Shown here one piece after another: positions 16,106-24,416 of a stretch of 45,233 nt of DNA (positions are counted from its first letter, which is position 1; each line of letters starts with the position of its first letter). The notes below the pieces were generated by a model. It made no database searches. It was not told where the DNA came from and saw only the letters and a list, made by a program, of their open reading frames with translations. The position numbers and the translations under genes are program-made. Origin of the DNA: JBBRUG01 sp038247995 (GTDB taxonomy: Bacteria > Chloroflexota > Chloroflexia > Chloroflexales > Chloroflexaceae); the NCBI GenBank assembly GCA_038247995.1, contig JBBRUG010000004.1, positions 1-45,233 of the forward strand, written 5' to 3'.

Positions 16106-16741
16106 ATGGCTAAGGGCGGCAGTTACATCCTTGTTTTAGAGCTTGAGCGCCCGCTGATCCAGTGTCAGGTGGGGAAGTTTGGTTGCTTCGATTTTGCAGC
16201 CGGGTTTTACCTCTATGTCGGCAGTGCCTTTGGATCAGGCGGCTTGCGGGCGCGGCTGGCGCACCATGCGCGGCGTGAAAAGCCGCGCCTGCACTGGCAC
16301 GTCGATTATTTGCGCCGGGAAGCGCTCTTGCGTGAAGCCTGGACAGTGGTCGGGCCGGAGCGGTTGGAGTGTGTCTGGTGCCGGGCGCTGGCGGCGCACC
16401 CGCAACTGACGATACCCGTTCCGCGTTTTGGCGCTCGCGATACGGGGTGTGCGGCGCACCTGTTTTATACGCCGGAAATGCCGGAGTTTAGGGCATTTGA
16501 GGCAGTGCTTGGCAGTTCGGCGCAACGGTGCGTGATTGCGTCAGTGGTCGCCGCCGAAGGCGGCGACGATCACTGCGCGAACGCGCAGGTGGGGCCAGAC
16601 GGCTCGATGCCGGCTGGGCCAACGGCAGGCCGCAACCATGTGCGGCCTGCGGCAGAGATCGGTAGGGGGCAATCACGCTGGGTCGCCGATACGGTAGGGG
16701 GCAATCACGCTGGGTCGCCCGTACAACGGGCTGCGGGTTAG
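16106..16741 (+). CDS. DUF123 (GIY-YIG-like) family protein with run-on C-terminus
   Basis: A 211-residue frame. Residues 1-145 match the DUF123 family, related to GIY-YIG nucleases: GSYILVLELERP, FAAGFYLYVGSAFGSGGLRAR, and HWHVDYLRREA near residue 70, with a Cys/His-containing segment after it. The function of this family is not established. The ATG at 16106 has GGGGAGA upstream and begins the conserved domain. The last 60 or so codons are not family-like. They cross two perfect hairpins and a 28-bp direct repeat of intergenic type, and the stop overlaps the facing BNR gene. The original stop codon was probably lost, so the real domain may end near 16545. Confidence 0.8.
   Translation: MAKGGSYILVLELERPLIQCQVGKFGCFDFAAGFYLYVGSAFGSGGLRARLAHHARREKPRLHWHVDYLRREALLREAWTVVGPERLECVWCRALAAHPQLTIPVPRFGARDTGCAAHLFYTPEMPEFRAFEAVLGSSAQRCVIASVVAAEGGDDHCANAQVGPDGSMPAGPTAGRNHVRPAAEIGRGQSRWVADTVGGNHAGSPVQRAAG
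16547..16650 (+). other. two hairpins inside the 3' run-on of the DUF123 frame
   Basis: A 9-bp stem with GAA loop (16547-16555 with 16559-16567) and a 10-bp stem with a 6-base loop (16625-16634 with 16641-16650). They resemble the intergenic terminator-like hairpins of this window more than coding DNA. Confidence 0.55.
16660..16719. repeat. two direct copies of a 28-bp intergenic repeat
   Basis: The 28-bp unit beginning CGGTAGGGGGCAATCACG occurs at 16660-16687 and 16692-16719, separated by 4 bp. The segment GGTCGCCCGTAC also appears at 16080-16091 before the same gene, so the gene is flanked by related sequence. Confidence 0.85.
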
Positions 16742-18051
16742 CGGGTGATGAGGGGTAAAAACAGTTCTTCGGCTTGCCATGCGGCGCTGTAGAGCCGGCG
16801 TTGGAGCGGGTTGTCGCGGTCGTCGGCCCAGAAGGCGTAGACGCGCCCACGGGCGTCGGTGGTGAGGCCAAGCGGGTCGGTGGTGCCGAAGGTGGAGGCC
16901 AGGGCCACCCGATCGTCCCAGGTTGCGCCGCCGTCGGCGGAGCGGGCGGCGATAATGCTGGCGCTACCCTGGAGTTGGCACCAGGTGCAATGCACGCCGC
17001 CGAGCGCATCGACAATGATTTGCGGGTCGGTGAATTTATCGCCGTTGCCGTCATCAACGCGCTCGGCGGCGCCCCAGGCTGCGCCATTGTTGCTGGAGGA
17101 TTGCACAAAGATGCCGGGATCGCCCTGGTAGGCCAGGTAGAGCATCCCGTCGGGGGCGGTCGTCAGGCTGGGGCGCACGGCAAACGTGCCTAACGAAGTG
17201 GCGCGTATTTCGCTGCTCCAAGCGCCGGCGGGATCGGCCAGGCGGGCGCTGTAGACGGCGGGTGTGGCGTCGCGCCCATCTTCCCAGACGACCAGCACGC
17301 CATTCCGCCCATCGCCGGCGAGGCGCGGCAAGATGCGCGGGCCGCCGGCCAGGGCGTCATTCAGGGTGAGTGGCGCGCTCCAGCCGGCGCCATTGTTGCG
17401 CATCACCCGGATGTCGCTTACGCCATCCTGACTGCTCCGATTGGAGCGCCAGGCCAGGATCAGGCTGCCGTCGGGCGCGGTGAGGAGCTTTGGTTCAAGA
17501 TGATCGCGGCTGGAAAGGCGGCGGGTGAGATTGACGTTGGCGCTCCAGGTTGCGCCGCCGTCGCTCGACACGGCGTAGTAGATCTGACTCACGAGAGGAC
17601 CGCGCAGATCTTCCCAGGCGACGTGGATGCGCCCATCGAGGCCGAGGGCCATGGTTGGGCGACTCTGCAAGGCGGCTTGCGCGCCGGTGTCATCGACGCG
17701 TACGGGTTGTTGGCCGCCGGCGGGTAAGGCGACAATATCGCCGCCGTCGCGGGCGGTGCTCTCTTGCCAGACGATCACCGGCCGGCCCTGCGAATCGATT
17801 GCCGCTGTGGGGGCGATCTGGTTGATCGCGCCGGGTGCGGTGCTGACGGCTTGGGAGTTGCTCCAACCGCCGGTCGCGGCGGCAGCCAGCGTGCTCAGGC
17901 CGAATGCCGCCGCCCTCGACGTGCCGCCACAATCGCGTCCGGCGAGTTCGATCGGGATGTAGGAGTTGGCGGGTGGGGCAGGAGCGGCGCTGGTGCTACT
18001 CGCCAGGATGAGTAGCGTTCCGATCAGAACGATAGAACTGAAGTGTCGCAT
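16738..18051 (-). CDS. secreted BNR/Asp-box repeat (sialidase-fold) protein
   Basis: A 437-residue protein with an N-terminal signal peptide (hydrophobic core VLIGTLLILASSTSA, likely cut near residue 23). At least three Asp-box motifs of beta-propeller proteins follow: SSDGGATWSANVN (about residue 165), SSNNGAAWGAAERV (about 315) and SADGGATWDDRVAL (about 370). The fold resembles sialidases, but the arginine triad and nucleophile Tyr of true sialidases were not identified, so a carbohydrate-binding or structural role is as likely. Start ATG 18051 follows AGGAG with 6-nt spacing. Its 3' end overlaps that of the converging DUF123 frame by 3 nt. Confidence 0.82.
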   Translation of the reverse strand: MRHFSSIVLIGTLLILASSTSAAPAPPANSYIPIELAGRDCGGTSRAAAFGLSTLAAAATGGWSNSQAVSTAPGAINQIAPTAAIDSQGRPVIVWQESTARDGGDIVALPAGGQQPVRVDDTGAQAALQSRPTMALGLDGRIHVAWEDLRGPLVSQIYYAVSSDGGATWSANVNLTRRLSSRDHLEPKLLTAPDGSLILAWRSNRSSQDGVSDIRVMRNNGAGWSAPLTLNDALAGGPRILPRLAGDGRNGVLVVWEDGRDATPAVYSARLADPAGAWSSEIRATSLGTFAVRPSLTTAPDGMLYLAYQGDPGIFVQSSSNNGAAWGAAERVDDGNGDKFTDPQIIVDALGGVHCTWCQLQGSASIIAARSADGGATWDDRVALASTFGTTDPLGLTTDARGRVYAFWADDRDNPLQRRLYSAAWQAEELFLPLITR

Positions 18052-18137
18052 AATCGTCTCCTACGAACTGCTCACGATACTGTAAGGCCGAAGGGTTTGT
18101 GCAGCCAATGCTTTGGTCTTACGCGCCGATCCTCTAC

Positions 18138-20963
18138 TCAACGCTCGATACAGATGAATCCGGCCCAGTCGAAGGGGCTGCGTTGAGCGCGAATGGCCTG
18201 GCGTTGGGCGAGGGCGAGGGCGGTGGCCGGATCGGGGTTGGCGTGCAGCGCACGATGCATCGCAGGCATCAGCGCCGCCGCACTGGCGTCGATGGTAGGC
18301 CAGAGGCTGACAATCAGCGCGCGTGCGCCGGCCAGCAGTAAGGAGCGCCCCATGCCCAACAGGCCGCCGCCGCGCGGAATGCCGCGCCCGGTTTCACAGG
18401 CGCTCAGGATCACGAGCGGCTGCTTGCTCAGGCGTAGTTCTGCGAGATCGGCGACAGCAAGCCGCCCGTCGTGCAGGCGAATCCAGGAGAAGCGTGGGTT
18501 ATCGGGGCGGAAGACGGCGTGGGCGGCGATATGAACCAGGCCGGCAGCAGGTAGGGCCGCGCTCACGCGTGCCGGACTGGCCGCGCTTTCGAGCAGGCAC
18601 TCTACCGGGCCGTTGGGGGCGAGCAGTGCGGCGATCTCAGCGGCTTCGTGCAGCGTTGCCGGCAGGCGTCCGCCGTCGGAGTGACCGATCACCAGGCTGA
18701 GCGCTGCTGCCGGTGGAGTAGTGCGCAGCGGACGATCAAGCAGTGCGCCGGGTGTACTGATGTAGCGTAGTTCGACCTGTTCGGTTAGATAGTGCGCGCC
18801 ATCGTAGGCAGCGGCGAGCGGCAGATCATGCCATGTCGGGTCGAAGGCCACATACAGGCGTTCGAGGCGCGGAATTGCGTCGGCGAAGGGCGCGATGAAT
18901 GTTGCGAAGAAGCGTTGCAGATGAGCCGTAAGCGCTGTTTGCGTTGCGCCGGGTACACCGGCGGCGTAGACGTGCTGGATCTGGAAGCGCCAGGCGCGTA
19001 GGGTGCGTTCCAGATTCGGCGCGGCAACCAGATGCTGTTGCACAGTAGTTGCGGTGACGAGGACGAGGGCGACCTGAAGGCCGAGTGGGACACCGACGAG
19101 GAGGCCTGCGCCGGGGGTGAGATTGCCCTGGAGCTGTTGGAGGAAGGCCGTAGCGGCGAGGGGTTCGGCGGCGGGTAGGCTATTGAGCGGCGTGGCGGCC
19201 TCGCGACGCAGCAGCAAGTCGGCAATGCTGTGCTCCAGGTCGGTCAGGCGCGCCAGGGCCGCAGCTTGCGCGGTTGCGCTACGTCGGACGCCGCCCTCAG
19301 TCAGATCTTCCATGCGGGTTTGCTGCCAGTGCCAACGCTCGCGCAGGGTGCGTAGTTCAGTTACAAGTTGCGGTGGGCCGGCGGCGACAGGTTGCGGGAT
19401 CGGTGCGCTGAGCGCCAGGCTCAGTGCGGTCAGGCCGCCGGCTAGATCGCCGTGTTCGAGGCTCAGCCGTGCGGCGGCGTGGTAGAGCGGCAGTTTATCG
19501 TGGAGGAAGGCCAGTTGCAGCGTATCGACCGGCAAGCGGGCGCGGAGCGTTTCGATCGCGCCGATTGCGGCCTGATAGGCGGCGCGGGCGGCGGTTATCG
19601 CTCCTACGGCTTCGTGGGCACGCCCAAGCGTATACAGTGCTGTGGCCTGTTCAGGCAGATCGTGGCGCTCGGCCAGGGCGCAGGCGGTGGCTGCGCGGCG
19701 GAGGGCGGCAGGAGCGTGGGGCGGCGTCTGGGCGAGATCACATGCCGCAAGGAGGAGCTGGGCGCGCACGGCCAGCGCCGGCCAGGTTTCCGGATCGGCT
19801 TGACGGGCGACGCGGACGGCGAGACGGCGGGCGGAAGCGTCACGGCCATGGCTGAGCAAGAGTTCAGCCCGTTCCAGATCGAGCGCCGGAAGGCGTTCGG
19901 TGGCGCCTTGGGCACGTAAGAGGCGCCGGGCGCGGCTCAGCAAACGCTCGGCGGCGGCAAACTGCTGCAGGCGCGCCTGCCCGCTGCCGGCCACCAGCAA
20001 GGCCATTGCCCGTTCCCAGCGTGTATCGGCGCGGGCGAAGGCGTGTTCGGCTGCGTCAGCCAGTTCGACGGTTTCACTGAGCAGGTTGAGATCGCGGTAA
20101 ACCAGGGCGCGGTAGAGATCGGCCTTGGCTACTTCAAGCGGATTGGGAATCGCGGCATAACCGTTACGGGCGGCTTCCAGATGCCGCAATGCGGCCTGAT
20201 AATAGCCGCGCCGATAGGCCAGTTTGCCCAGGTTATGCTCGGCGCGGGCGACCTCCTGCCCCAGATGCGCAGTTTCGAGCAGGGTGCGGGCGGCGCTATA
20301 GAGCGCGACGGCCTCATCGAAGCGACCCATCTCCTGAAGCACATTGGCCCGATTGATGTCGATCCGCGCCGTTTCCACCAAGTTGTCGCGGCGCACAAGA
20401 ATCGCCCGGCCGCGCTCGTAGGCGGTAAGCGCCTCGCTGGAGCGGCCCAACTGATGGTACACCGCGCCGCTGTTCATCTCCAGGAGGGCCAGAAACGGCT
20501 CGGCGGCGAGGCCAACCTGCGCACATGCCGTGCGCGCGTTTGCTGCGACGGTGAGCGCTTCGGTGAAGGCGCCCATATCTTGCAGCACCGCGATCTGGTT
20601 GATCTGCAGGCGGGTGCGTTCAAGCGGGTATAGCGCGGGATCATAAAACGCTTCGGCCTGCTTGTAGGCGGCGTAGGCTTCCTGAAACCGCGAGCGATGA
20701 AACAGCGCATTCCCGTAGGCCCAGTAGGCCAGGCCGGTGGTGAGCGGATCAGCGGCGTGTTCGGCAATACCCAGGCCAACTTCAGCGATTTCGAGCGCCT
20801 GCTGCGCGTTGCGCAGTTTGGTCGCATCAACGCGGCGTTTCAACTCTTCGATCACGGCAAGATCGACCGCAGATCGCACGCGTTCGTCCGTTGCGCGCCA
20901 ATCAGCGGCGGCCAGCAGTTGATCCACGATCTCGGTTGGAGTGAGGTGGGCGTTGGTGGGCAT
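18138..20963 (-). CDS. TPR-CHAT domain protein (caspase-like protease)
   Basis: A 941-residue cytoplasmic protein. Residues about 30-470 are tandem tetratricopeptide repeats (alanine-rich helix pairs such as ALTAYERGRAIL and AVALYSAARTLL). A linker follows, and the C-terminal 270 residues form a CHAT domain. The caspase-type dyad is visible as VHIAAHAVF (His815) and ILSACETGRG (Cys856), followed by GMGRSLLLAGARALIVSLWP. CHAT proteases are clan CD cysteine peptidases that cut specific protein partners. The gene is third in a minus-strand cluster after a sigma factor and a zinc-finger protein, so these are candidate targets. No clear Shine-Dalgarno precedes the ATG, and a large hairpin lies in the 132-nt gap before it. 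Confidence 0.92.
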   Translation of the reverse strand: MPTNAHLTPTEIVDQLLAAADWRATDERVRSAVDLAVIEELKRRVDATKLRNAQQALEIAEVGLGIAEHAADPLTTGLAYWAYGNALFHRSRFQEAYAAYKQAEAFYDPALYPLERTRLQINQIAVLQDMGAFTEALTVAANARTACAQVGLAAEPFLALLEMNSGAVYHQLGRSSEALTAYERGRAILVRRDNLVETARIDINRANVLQEMGRFDEAVALYSAARTLLETAHLGQEVARAEHNLGKLAYRRGYYQAALRHLEAARNGYAAIPNPLEVAKADLYRALVYRDLNLLSETVELADAAEHAFARADTRWERAMALLVAGSGQARLQQFAAAERLLSRARRLLRAQGATERLPALDLERAELLLSHGRDASARRLAVRVARQADPETWPALAVRAQLLLAACDLAQTPPHAPAALRRAATACALAERHDLPEQATALYTLGRAHEAVGAITAARAAYQAAIGAIETLRARLPVDTLQLAFLHDKLPLYHAAARLSLEHGDLAGGLTALSLALSAPIPQPVAAGPPQLVTELRTLRERWHWQQTRMEDLTEGGVRRSATAQAAALARLTDLEHSIADLLLRREAATPLNSLPAAEPLAATAFLQQLQGNLTPGAGLLVGVPLGLQVALVLVTATTVQQHLVAAPNLERTLRAWRFQIQHVYAAGVPGATQTALTAHLQRFFATFIAPFADAIPRLERLYVAFDPTWHDLPLAAAYDGAHYLTEQVELRYISTPGALLDRPLRTTPPAAALSLVIGHSDGGRLPATLHEAAEIAALLAPNGPVECLLESAASPARVSAALPAAGLVHIAAHAVFRPDNPRFSWIRLHDGRLAVADLAELRLSKQPLVILSACETGRGIPRGGGLLGMGRSLLLAGARALIVSLWPTIDASAAALMPAMHRALHANPDPATALALAQRQAIRAQRSPFDWAGFICIER

Positions 20964-21004
20964 GGTAGTGACGAGTGCTACGCGACGAGTGACGAGTGAC
21001 GCAG

Positions 21005-21049
21005 GGCCGAAGCAGCGCTCGCAGGTGAATCCTTGGCGCTGCTTCGGCC
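21005..21049 (-). promoter_or_regulatory. intercistronic hairpin before the TPR-CHAT gene
   Basis: A perfect 14-bp inverted repeat (21005-21018 with 21036-21049) around a 17-nt loop, between the zinc-finger gene and the CHAT gene. It could attenuate or terminate part of the operon transcript so that the protease is made at a lower level. Confidence 0.55.
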
Positions 21050-21095
21050 TTACACCGATGGAGGGCGGACGCCATACGCCGCGCCGCGTGTCGCC

Positions 21096-21677
21096 TTACA
21101 TTACCACATCGTCGATCTCGATCTGCGCGTCGGCGAGTGTGATCCGCAGCGCATAGCGCCCGGAGATCACGCCGTCGAAGGCGAAGAAGCCGAGTTCGTC
21201 GATTTCGCCAACCTGGAACGCTTCGTCCGCCTGCATCAGTTCGGCCACGCCGGTGCCGATGTTTGCGCCGAGCAGTTGGCCTTCGATCTGGCCGAGCGCG
21301 CCGGGTGTTGGTGCGGGGATGATGGCGATCAAGATCTGGTAGGCGTCGGCGTTGTAAGTGAGCGTGCGCGTGGCAGCGCCGCGCAAGGCGTGTGCCGGAG
21401 CGCTGGGAATAGGCATCAGGGTGGCGCGGATGCGCTCGCGGGCTGTGATGAACCCCGCCGCGAGCCGTGCGCCCGGCCCCGGTTCAGGCGGCGCGGCGAT
21501 CAACGCCAGTTCGCCCTGGCACTGGGCGCAGTATTGCACATGCGCGGTCAGTTCGGCCTGGGCAGTCGTTTCAAGCAAACCCACCTGATACAACAATAGT
21601 TGATCGCTCGGCGGGCACGCGGCGCGGTAGAGCGCTGTAGCGAACAGGGCATTCATTGCGCGCAGGTCATCATCCAT
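21096..21677 (-). CDS. zinc-finger protein, candidate anti-sigma factor
   Basis: A 193-residue protein. The first 60 residues carry a ZAS/zf-HC2-type zinc motif: Cys21, then His46-x3-Cys50-x2-Cys53 in AHVQYCAQC. This is the hallmark of anti-sigma factors that bind ECF sigma factors. No membrane helix is visible, so it would be a soluble anti-sigma. The C-terminal part (about 100-193) is beta-rich and ends in FDGVISGRYALRITLADAQI, resembling a small Ig/carboxypeptidase-regulatory-like domain. Such tails may bind the neighbouring protease or be cut by it, which is an inference. The gene lies 27 nt downstream of the sigma gene; GAGG precedes the ATG. Confidence 0.75.
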   Translation of the reverse strand: MDDDLRAMNALFATALYRAACPPSDQLLLYQVGLLETTAQAELTAHVQYCAQCQGELALIAAPPEPGPGARLAAGFITARERIRATLMPIPSAPAHALRGAATRTLTYNADAYQILIAIIPAPTPGALGQIEGQLLGANIGTGVAELMQADEAFQVGEIDELGFFAFDGVISGRYALRITLADAQIEIDDVVM

Positions 21678-21704
21678 GGGGGCCTCGTTGCAGTTTAAGA
21701 TTCG

Positions 21705-22436
21705 TTAAACTGCATTACTCAACGCCTCATGATCACCGGTGCCGTCGAGCAATGCGCGCCGGGCACGCCGCAAGACGCGTTCCTTGATCTGGCGCACAGT
21801 GGCGGCGTCGGTAAAGCGTTCCGGGTAGCGGGCGACAATCTCAATTGGGCTGAGATCGTCGGTGTAGGAAGCCTGCAACACCAGTTGTTCATCCGGGTCG
21901 GACACTTCGGCGGCCACCCAGGTACGCACGCGGGCGAGAAGGGCCGCTTGATCGATGCGGGCTACGGCTTCGTCTTCGGGGCCGGGGCTAAGCGCGCCGG
22001 CCTGCGTAGCGCTTTCGACCCGGGCGTTGAGGCGGGTCTGCCGTAGGGCGCGGCGGCGCTGATCCAGTACAGTTGTCACGGCACATTGCTGCAAATATTT
22101 CAGTAACGCGCCGACATGGGGAAAGCGGGCGACCAGCGGATTGCAGCGCCCGGCCAGCGTGCGCCAAAAGCGCTCGAAGGCTTCATGGGCCAGTTCTTCC
22201 GGATCGGCAATCTCGTCGTTGGAGCGCCGCGCTGCGTAAACCCACTCAAGCACCAGGCGCTGATACTGCCTTGCCACAGCATTCCACGCTGCCTGCTCAG
22301 CTTGTTCAAGCGCCCGTCGAAACAGTTCGAAGCAATAGCCCAGTTCTTCGCTGCGGCTGCGCTGGGCTTCACCACGGCAGCCTGCCGCTATTGCCTCAAG
22401 GCTGAGTTGGCCAAGTTCGGACGGGCGCGTTTGCAT
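21705..22436 (-). CDS. RNA polymerase sigma factor, ECF-like (sigma70 family)
   Basis: A 243-residue sigma70-family protein with region 2 and region 4 only. Region 2 spans about 60-130 (VARQYQRLVLEWVY, then DPEELAHEAFERFWRTL). Region 4 spans about 185-235, with a helix-turn-helix ending in TVRQIKERVLRRARRALL. The 55-residue N-terminal extension is longer than in most ECF sigmas. It would direct polymerase to a dedicated promoter set. First gene of the sigma, zinc-finger, TPR-CHAT cluster. No clear ribosome binding site. The region upstream carries a 19-bp direct repeat that may be regulatory or part of the dispersed repeat vocabulary. Confidence 0.82.
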   Translation of the reverse strand: MQTRPSELGQLSLEAIAAGCRGEAQRSRSEELGYCFELFRRALEQAEQAAWNAVARQYQRLVLEWVYAARRSNDEIADPEELAHEAFERFWRTLAGRCNPLVARFPHVGALLKYLQQCAVTTVLDQRRRALRQTRLNARVESATQAGALSPGPEDEAVARIDQAALLARVRTWVAAEVSDPDEQLVLQASYTDDLSPIEIVARYPERFTDAATVRQIKERVLRRARRALLDGTGDHEALSNAV

Positions 22437-22445
22437 GGAACGTCT

Positions 22446-22492
22446 TGCGGGTTATGTATTGCGTGTTGCGTACTGCGGGTTATGTATTGCGT
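22446..22492. repeat. 19-bp direct repeat upstream of the sigma gene
   Basis: TGCGGGTTATGTATTGCGT occurs at 22446-22464 and 22474-22492, a 28-bp period, directly upstream of the sigma factor start. Related words (TGCGTATTGCGTGTTG, CAACACGCAACACGCAA) recur near 25764 and 40427. Confidence 0.85.
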
Positions 22493-22555
22493 ATGCGTGT
22501 TAAGGGTGAAGGCAGGGTACCACGGAATATGCAATACGCAACATACCGCACAGCT

Positions 22556-24301
22556 TCACAATGCGTTTAAGATTAAGCGATCCACCACCATGACCGCAAA
22601 AAGCAGGGCCAGGTAGAGCAGCGAATATTTGTACAGACCCCAGATCTCGGCTTGGCCGCCGCGACGCCAGACCCCCCAGGCCGAATGGAGGAAAATTGCG
22701 CCGAAGATCACCGCACCGGCCAAGTAGATCCAGCCCATTGCACCCATTGCCGCGAGCAGAAGCGAGAGCGCAACCATCAGCACCGAGTAGACCATAATCT
22801 GCCAGCGGGTCTCGGCCACACCGGCCACCACCGGTAGCATCGGCACGCCGGCGCGGGTATAATCTTGCTGTTTGACCAGGGCCAGCGCCCAAAAGTGCGG
22901 CGGGGTCCAATAAAAGATAATCACAAAGAGCAGCAATGCAGCCGGGCTGAGCGTGCCGGTAACCGCCGTCCAGCCCACCAGGGGCGGAAGCGCGCCGGCG
23001 CCGCCGCCGATCACGATGTTCTGCCAGGTACTGCGTTTGAGCCAGCGGGTATAAAACACGGCGTAATAAACGACGCCGAGCGCGGCGAAGAACGCGGCCA
23101 GCGCCGTGGTAAAGGCTAGTAGCACAATCACGGCCAGAACGCTCAGCACGATGCCGAAGGCCATAGCGTGGTTGCGCGGAATACGCCCACTCGGCACCGG
23201 GCGGCGGCTGGTGCGGCCCATGTTGATGTCGATGTCGCTATCGAAGGCGCAGTTGATCGCCCCGGCGCCCCCGGCGGCCAGGTACCCGCCGATCAGCGTC
23301 CAGAACACCAGCCAGAGCGAAGGCATGCCCGCTTCCGTAATGTACATCGCCGCCAGCGTAGTGACCAGCAAGAGCGAAATGACCTTTGGTTTAGTCAGGC
23401 TAATGTAGTCGGCGAGCAGTGATGTTTGTTCAGCGCTACGCGCTACAGCAGGCAACGTGGCGGCGGGGAGCGGTCGGCGCCCGCTGAGCACGGCCAGGGT
23501 TACGCCACCAATCACCAGCCCGGCGCCGCTGATCAAGGCCATGCCGGCCTGCGCCGGGGCTAAGCGCAAGGTTGTGGCCTGCAGCCCGATCAAGATTGCC
23601 CCGGCAACTGCCAACCCAACCAGCGTGCGGTCGGCACGGCGGAAGCGCAGGGTTTGCACCAGCGTCGCGCCCGCAAGGCCACCGGCCAGAGTTAACGCGC
23701 CGCCGGCGTTGGCGGGCAGGCCAGCGCTGAGGACGCCGTTCGCGGGGATGGCGCGGGCGCTCAGGGCGAGTACGGCCAACCCGCCGGCGGCAGCGCTCCA
23801 CCAGGCCAGGCTGCTGAGGCGGCGCATGTCGCGCGTGCTACGCCCGCCCATCGGCGCGCTTGCCTCAGCCGGTTGGAGCAGTGCGGCGAGCGGGATCGTC
23901 TGCACAGCCAGGGTGAGTAACGCTCCGGCAAGATGGATGATGTCGGCCAGGGCCGGGTTGCCTGTGGCGAGCAGTAGCCCGGCGAGGAGCGATTGGGCGA
24001 TGAGCAAGAGCGGCGCGAGCAGCAGCGGTAAACGTACCGCTCGTTCGAGTGCGGGCCGGCGCCAGGCGAAAATGGCGGCGCCCAGAGCGATCAGGCCGGC
24101 CAGAACGACCAGCAGGCGATGCCCGATTGCGAGCCAGGCCAGCGGCCCACCGCCGGCGGCGAGTTGATCAACGCAGATCGGCCAGCCGGGGCAAGCAGAA
24201 CCGGCAGCAGTGGCGCCGACTAGACCGCCCGAGACAATGGCGAACGTGGTGGCAGCGACACCGGCCAAGGCGAAGCGACGGAGCCGGGAAAGAGAAAGCA
24301 T
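22556..24301 (-). CDS. ctaB: CtaA/COX15-CtaB fusion: heme A synthase-like and protoheme IX farnesyltransferase
   Basis: A 581-residue multi-pass membrane protein with two modules. Residues 1-280 resemble CtaA/COX15: external cysteines 37 and 43 (ACPGWPIC), His61 in helix 2 and His123 in helix 4. Residues about 295-581 are a UbiA-type heme O synthase, with TKPKVISLLLVTT and the prenyl-diphosphate motif Asn350-x3-Asp354-x3-Asp358 before GRTSRRPVPSG. Together they would farnesylate heme B and oxidise heme O to heme A for cytochrome oxidase. The CtaA half looks degenerate: no histidine occurs in its second four-helix bundle, and the residue three before His61 is Ala rather than Glu. The C-terminal activity is secure; the N-terminal one is doubtful. 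Confidence 0.92.
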   Translation of the reverse strand: MLSLSRLRRFALAGVAATTFAIVSGGLVGATAAGSACPGWPICVDQLAAGGGPLAWLAIGHRLLVVLAGLIALGAAIFAWRRPALERAVRLPLLLAPLLLIAQSLLAGLLLATGNPALADIIHLAGALLTLAVQTIPLAALLQPAEASAPMGGRSTRDMRRLSSLAWWSAAAGGLAVLALSARAIPANGVLSAGLPANAGGALTLAGGLAGATLVQTLRFRRADRTLVGLAVAGAILIGLQATTLRLAPAQAGMALISGAGLVIGGVTLAVLSGRRPLPAATLPAVARSAEQTSLLADYISLTKPKVISLLLVTTLAAMYITEAGMPSLWLVFWTLIGGYLAAGGAGAINCAFDSDIDINMGRTSRRPVPSGRIPRNHAMAFGIVLSVLAVIVLLAFTTALAAFFAALGVVYYAVFYTRWLKRSTWQNIVIGGGAGALPPLVGWTAVTGTLSPAALLLFVIIFYWTPPHFWALALVKQQDYTRAGVPMLPVVAGVAETRWQIMVYSVLMVALSLLLAAMGAMGWIYLAGAVIFGAIFLHSAWGVWRRGGQAEIWGLYKYSLLYLALLFAVMVVDRLILNAL

Positions 24302-24416
24302 ATGCCTGTTTAAGGAGTCAGGATTCAGAATTCAGGCCGCAGGAGTTCATGAGAATACGCCGGAACGTTAACCCTGGGATCTTCCTGCGCCTGTTTTGGG
24401 CCTCCTGCCTCCTCAC

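Noticed and set aside
16660..16719. Two-copy 28-bp repeat as a mini CRISPR
   Set aside because: The copies are separated by only 4 bp, so there is no spacer.
18138..20963. TPR-CHAT gene as part of a type III-E CRISPR system
   Set aside because: No Cas7-11, reverse transcriptase, Cas1/Cas2 or repeat array is present; only the protease-sigma logic is similar.
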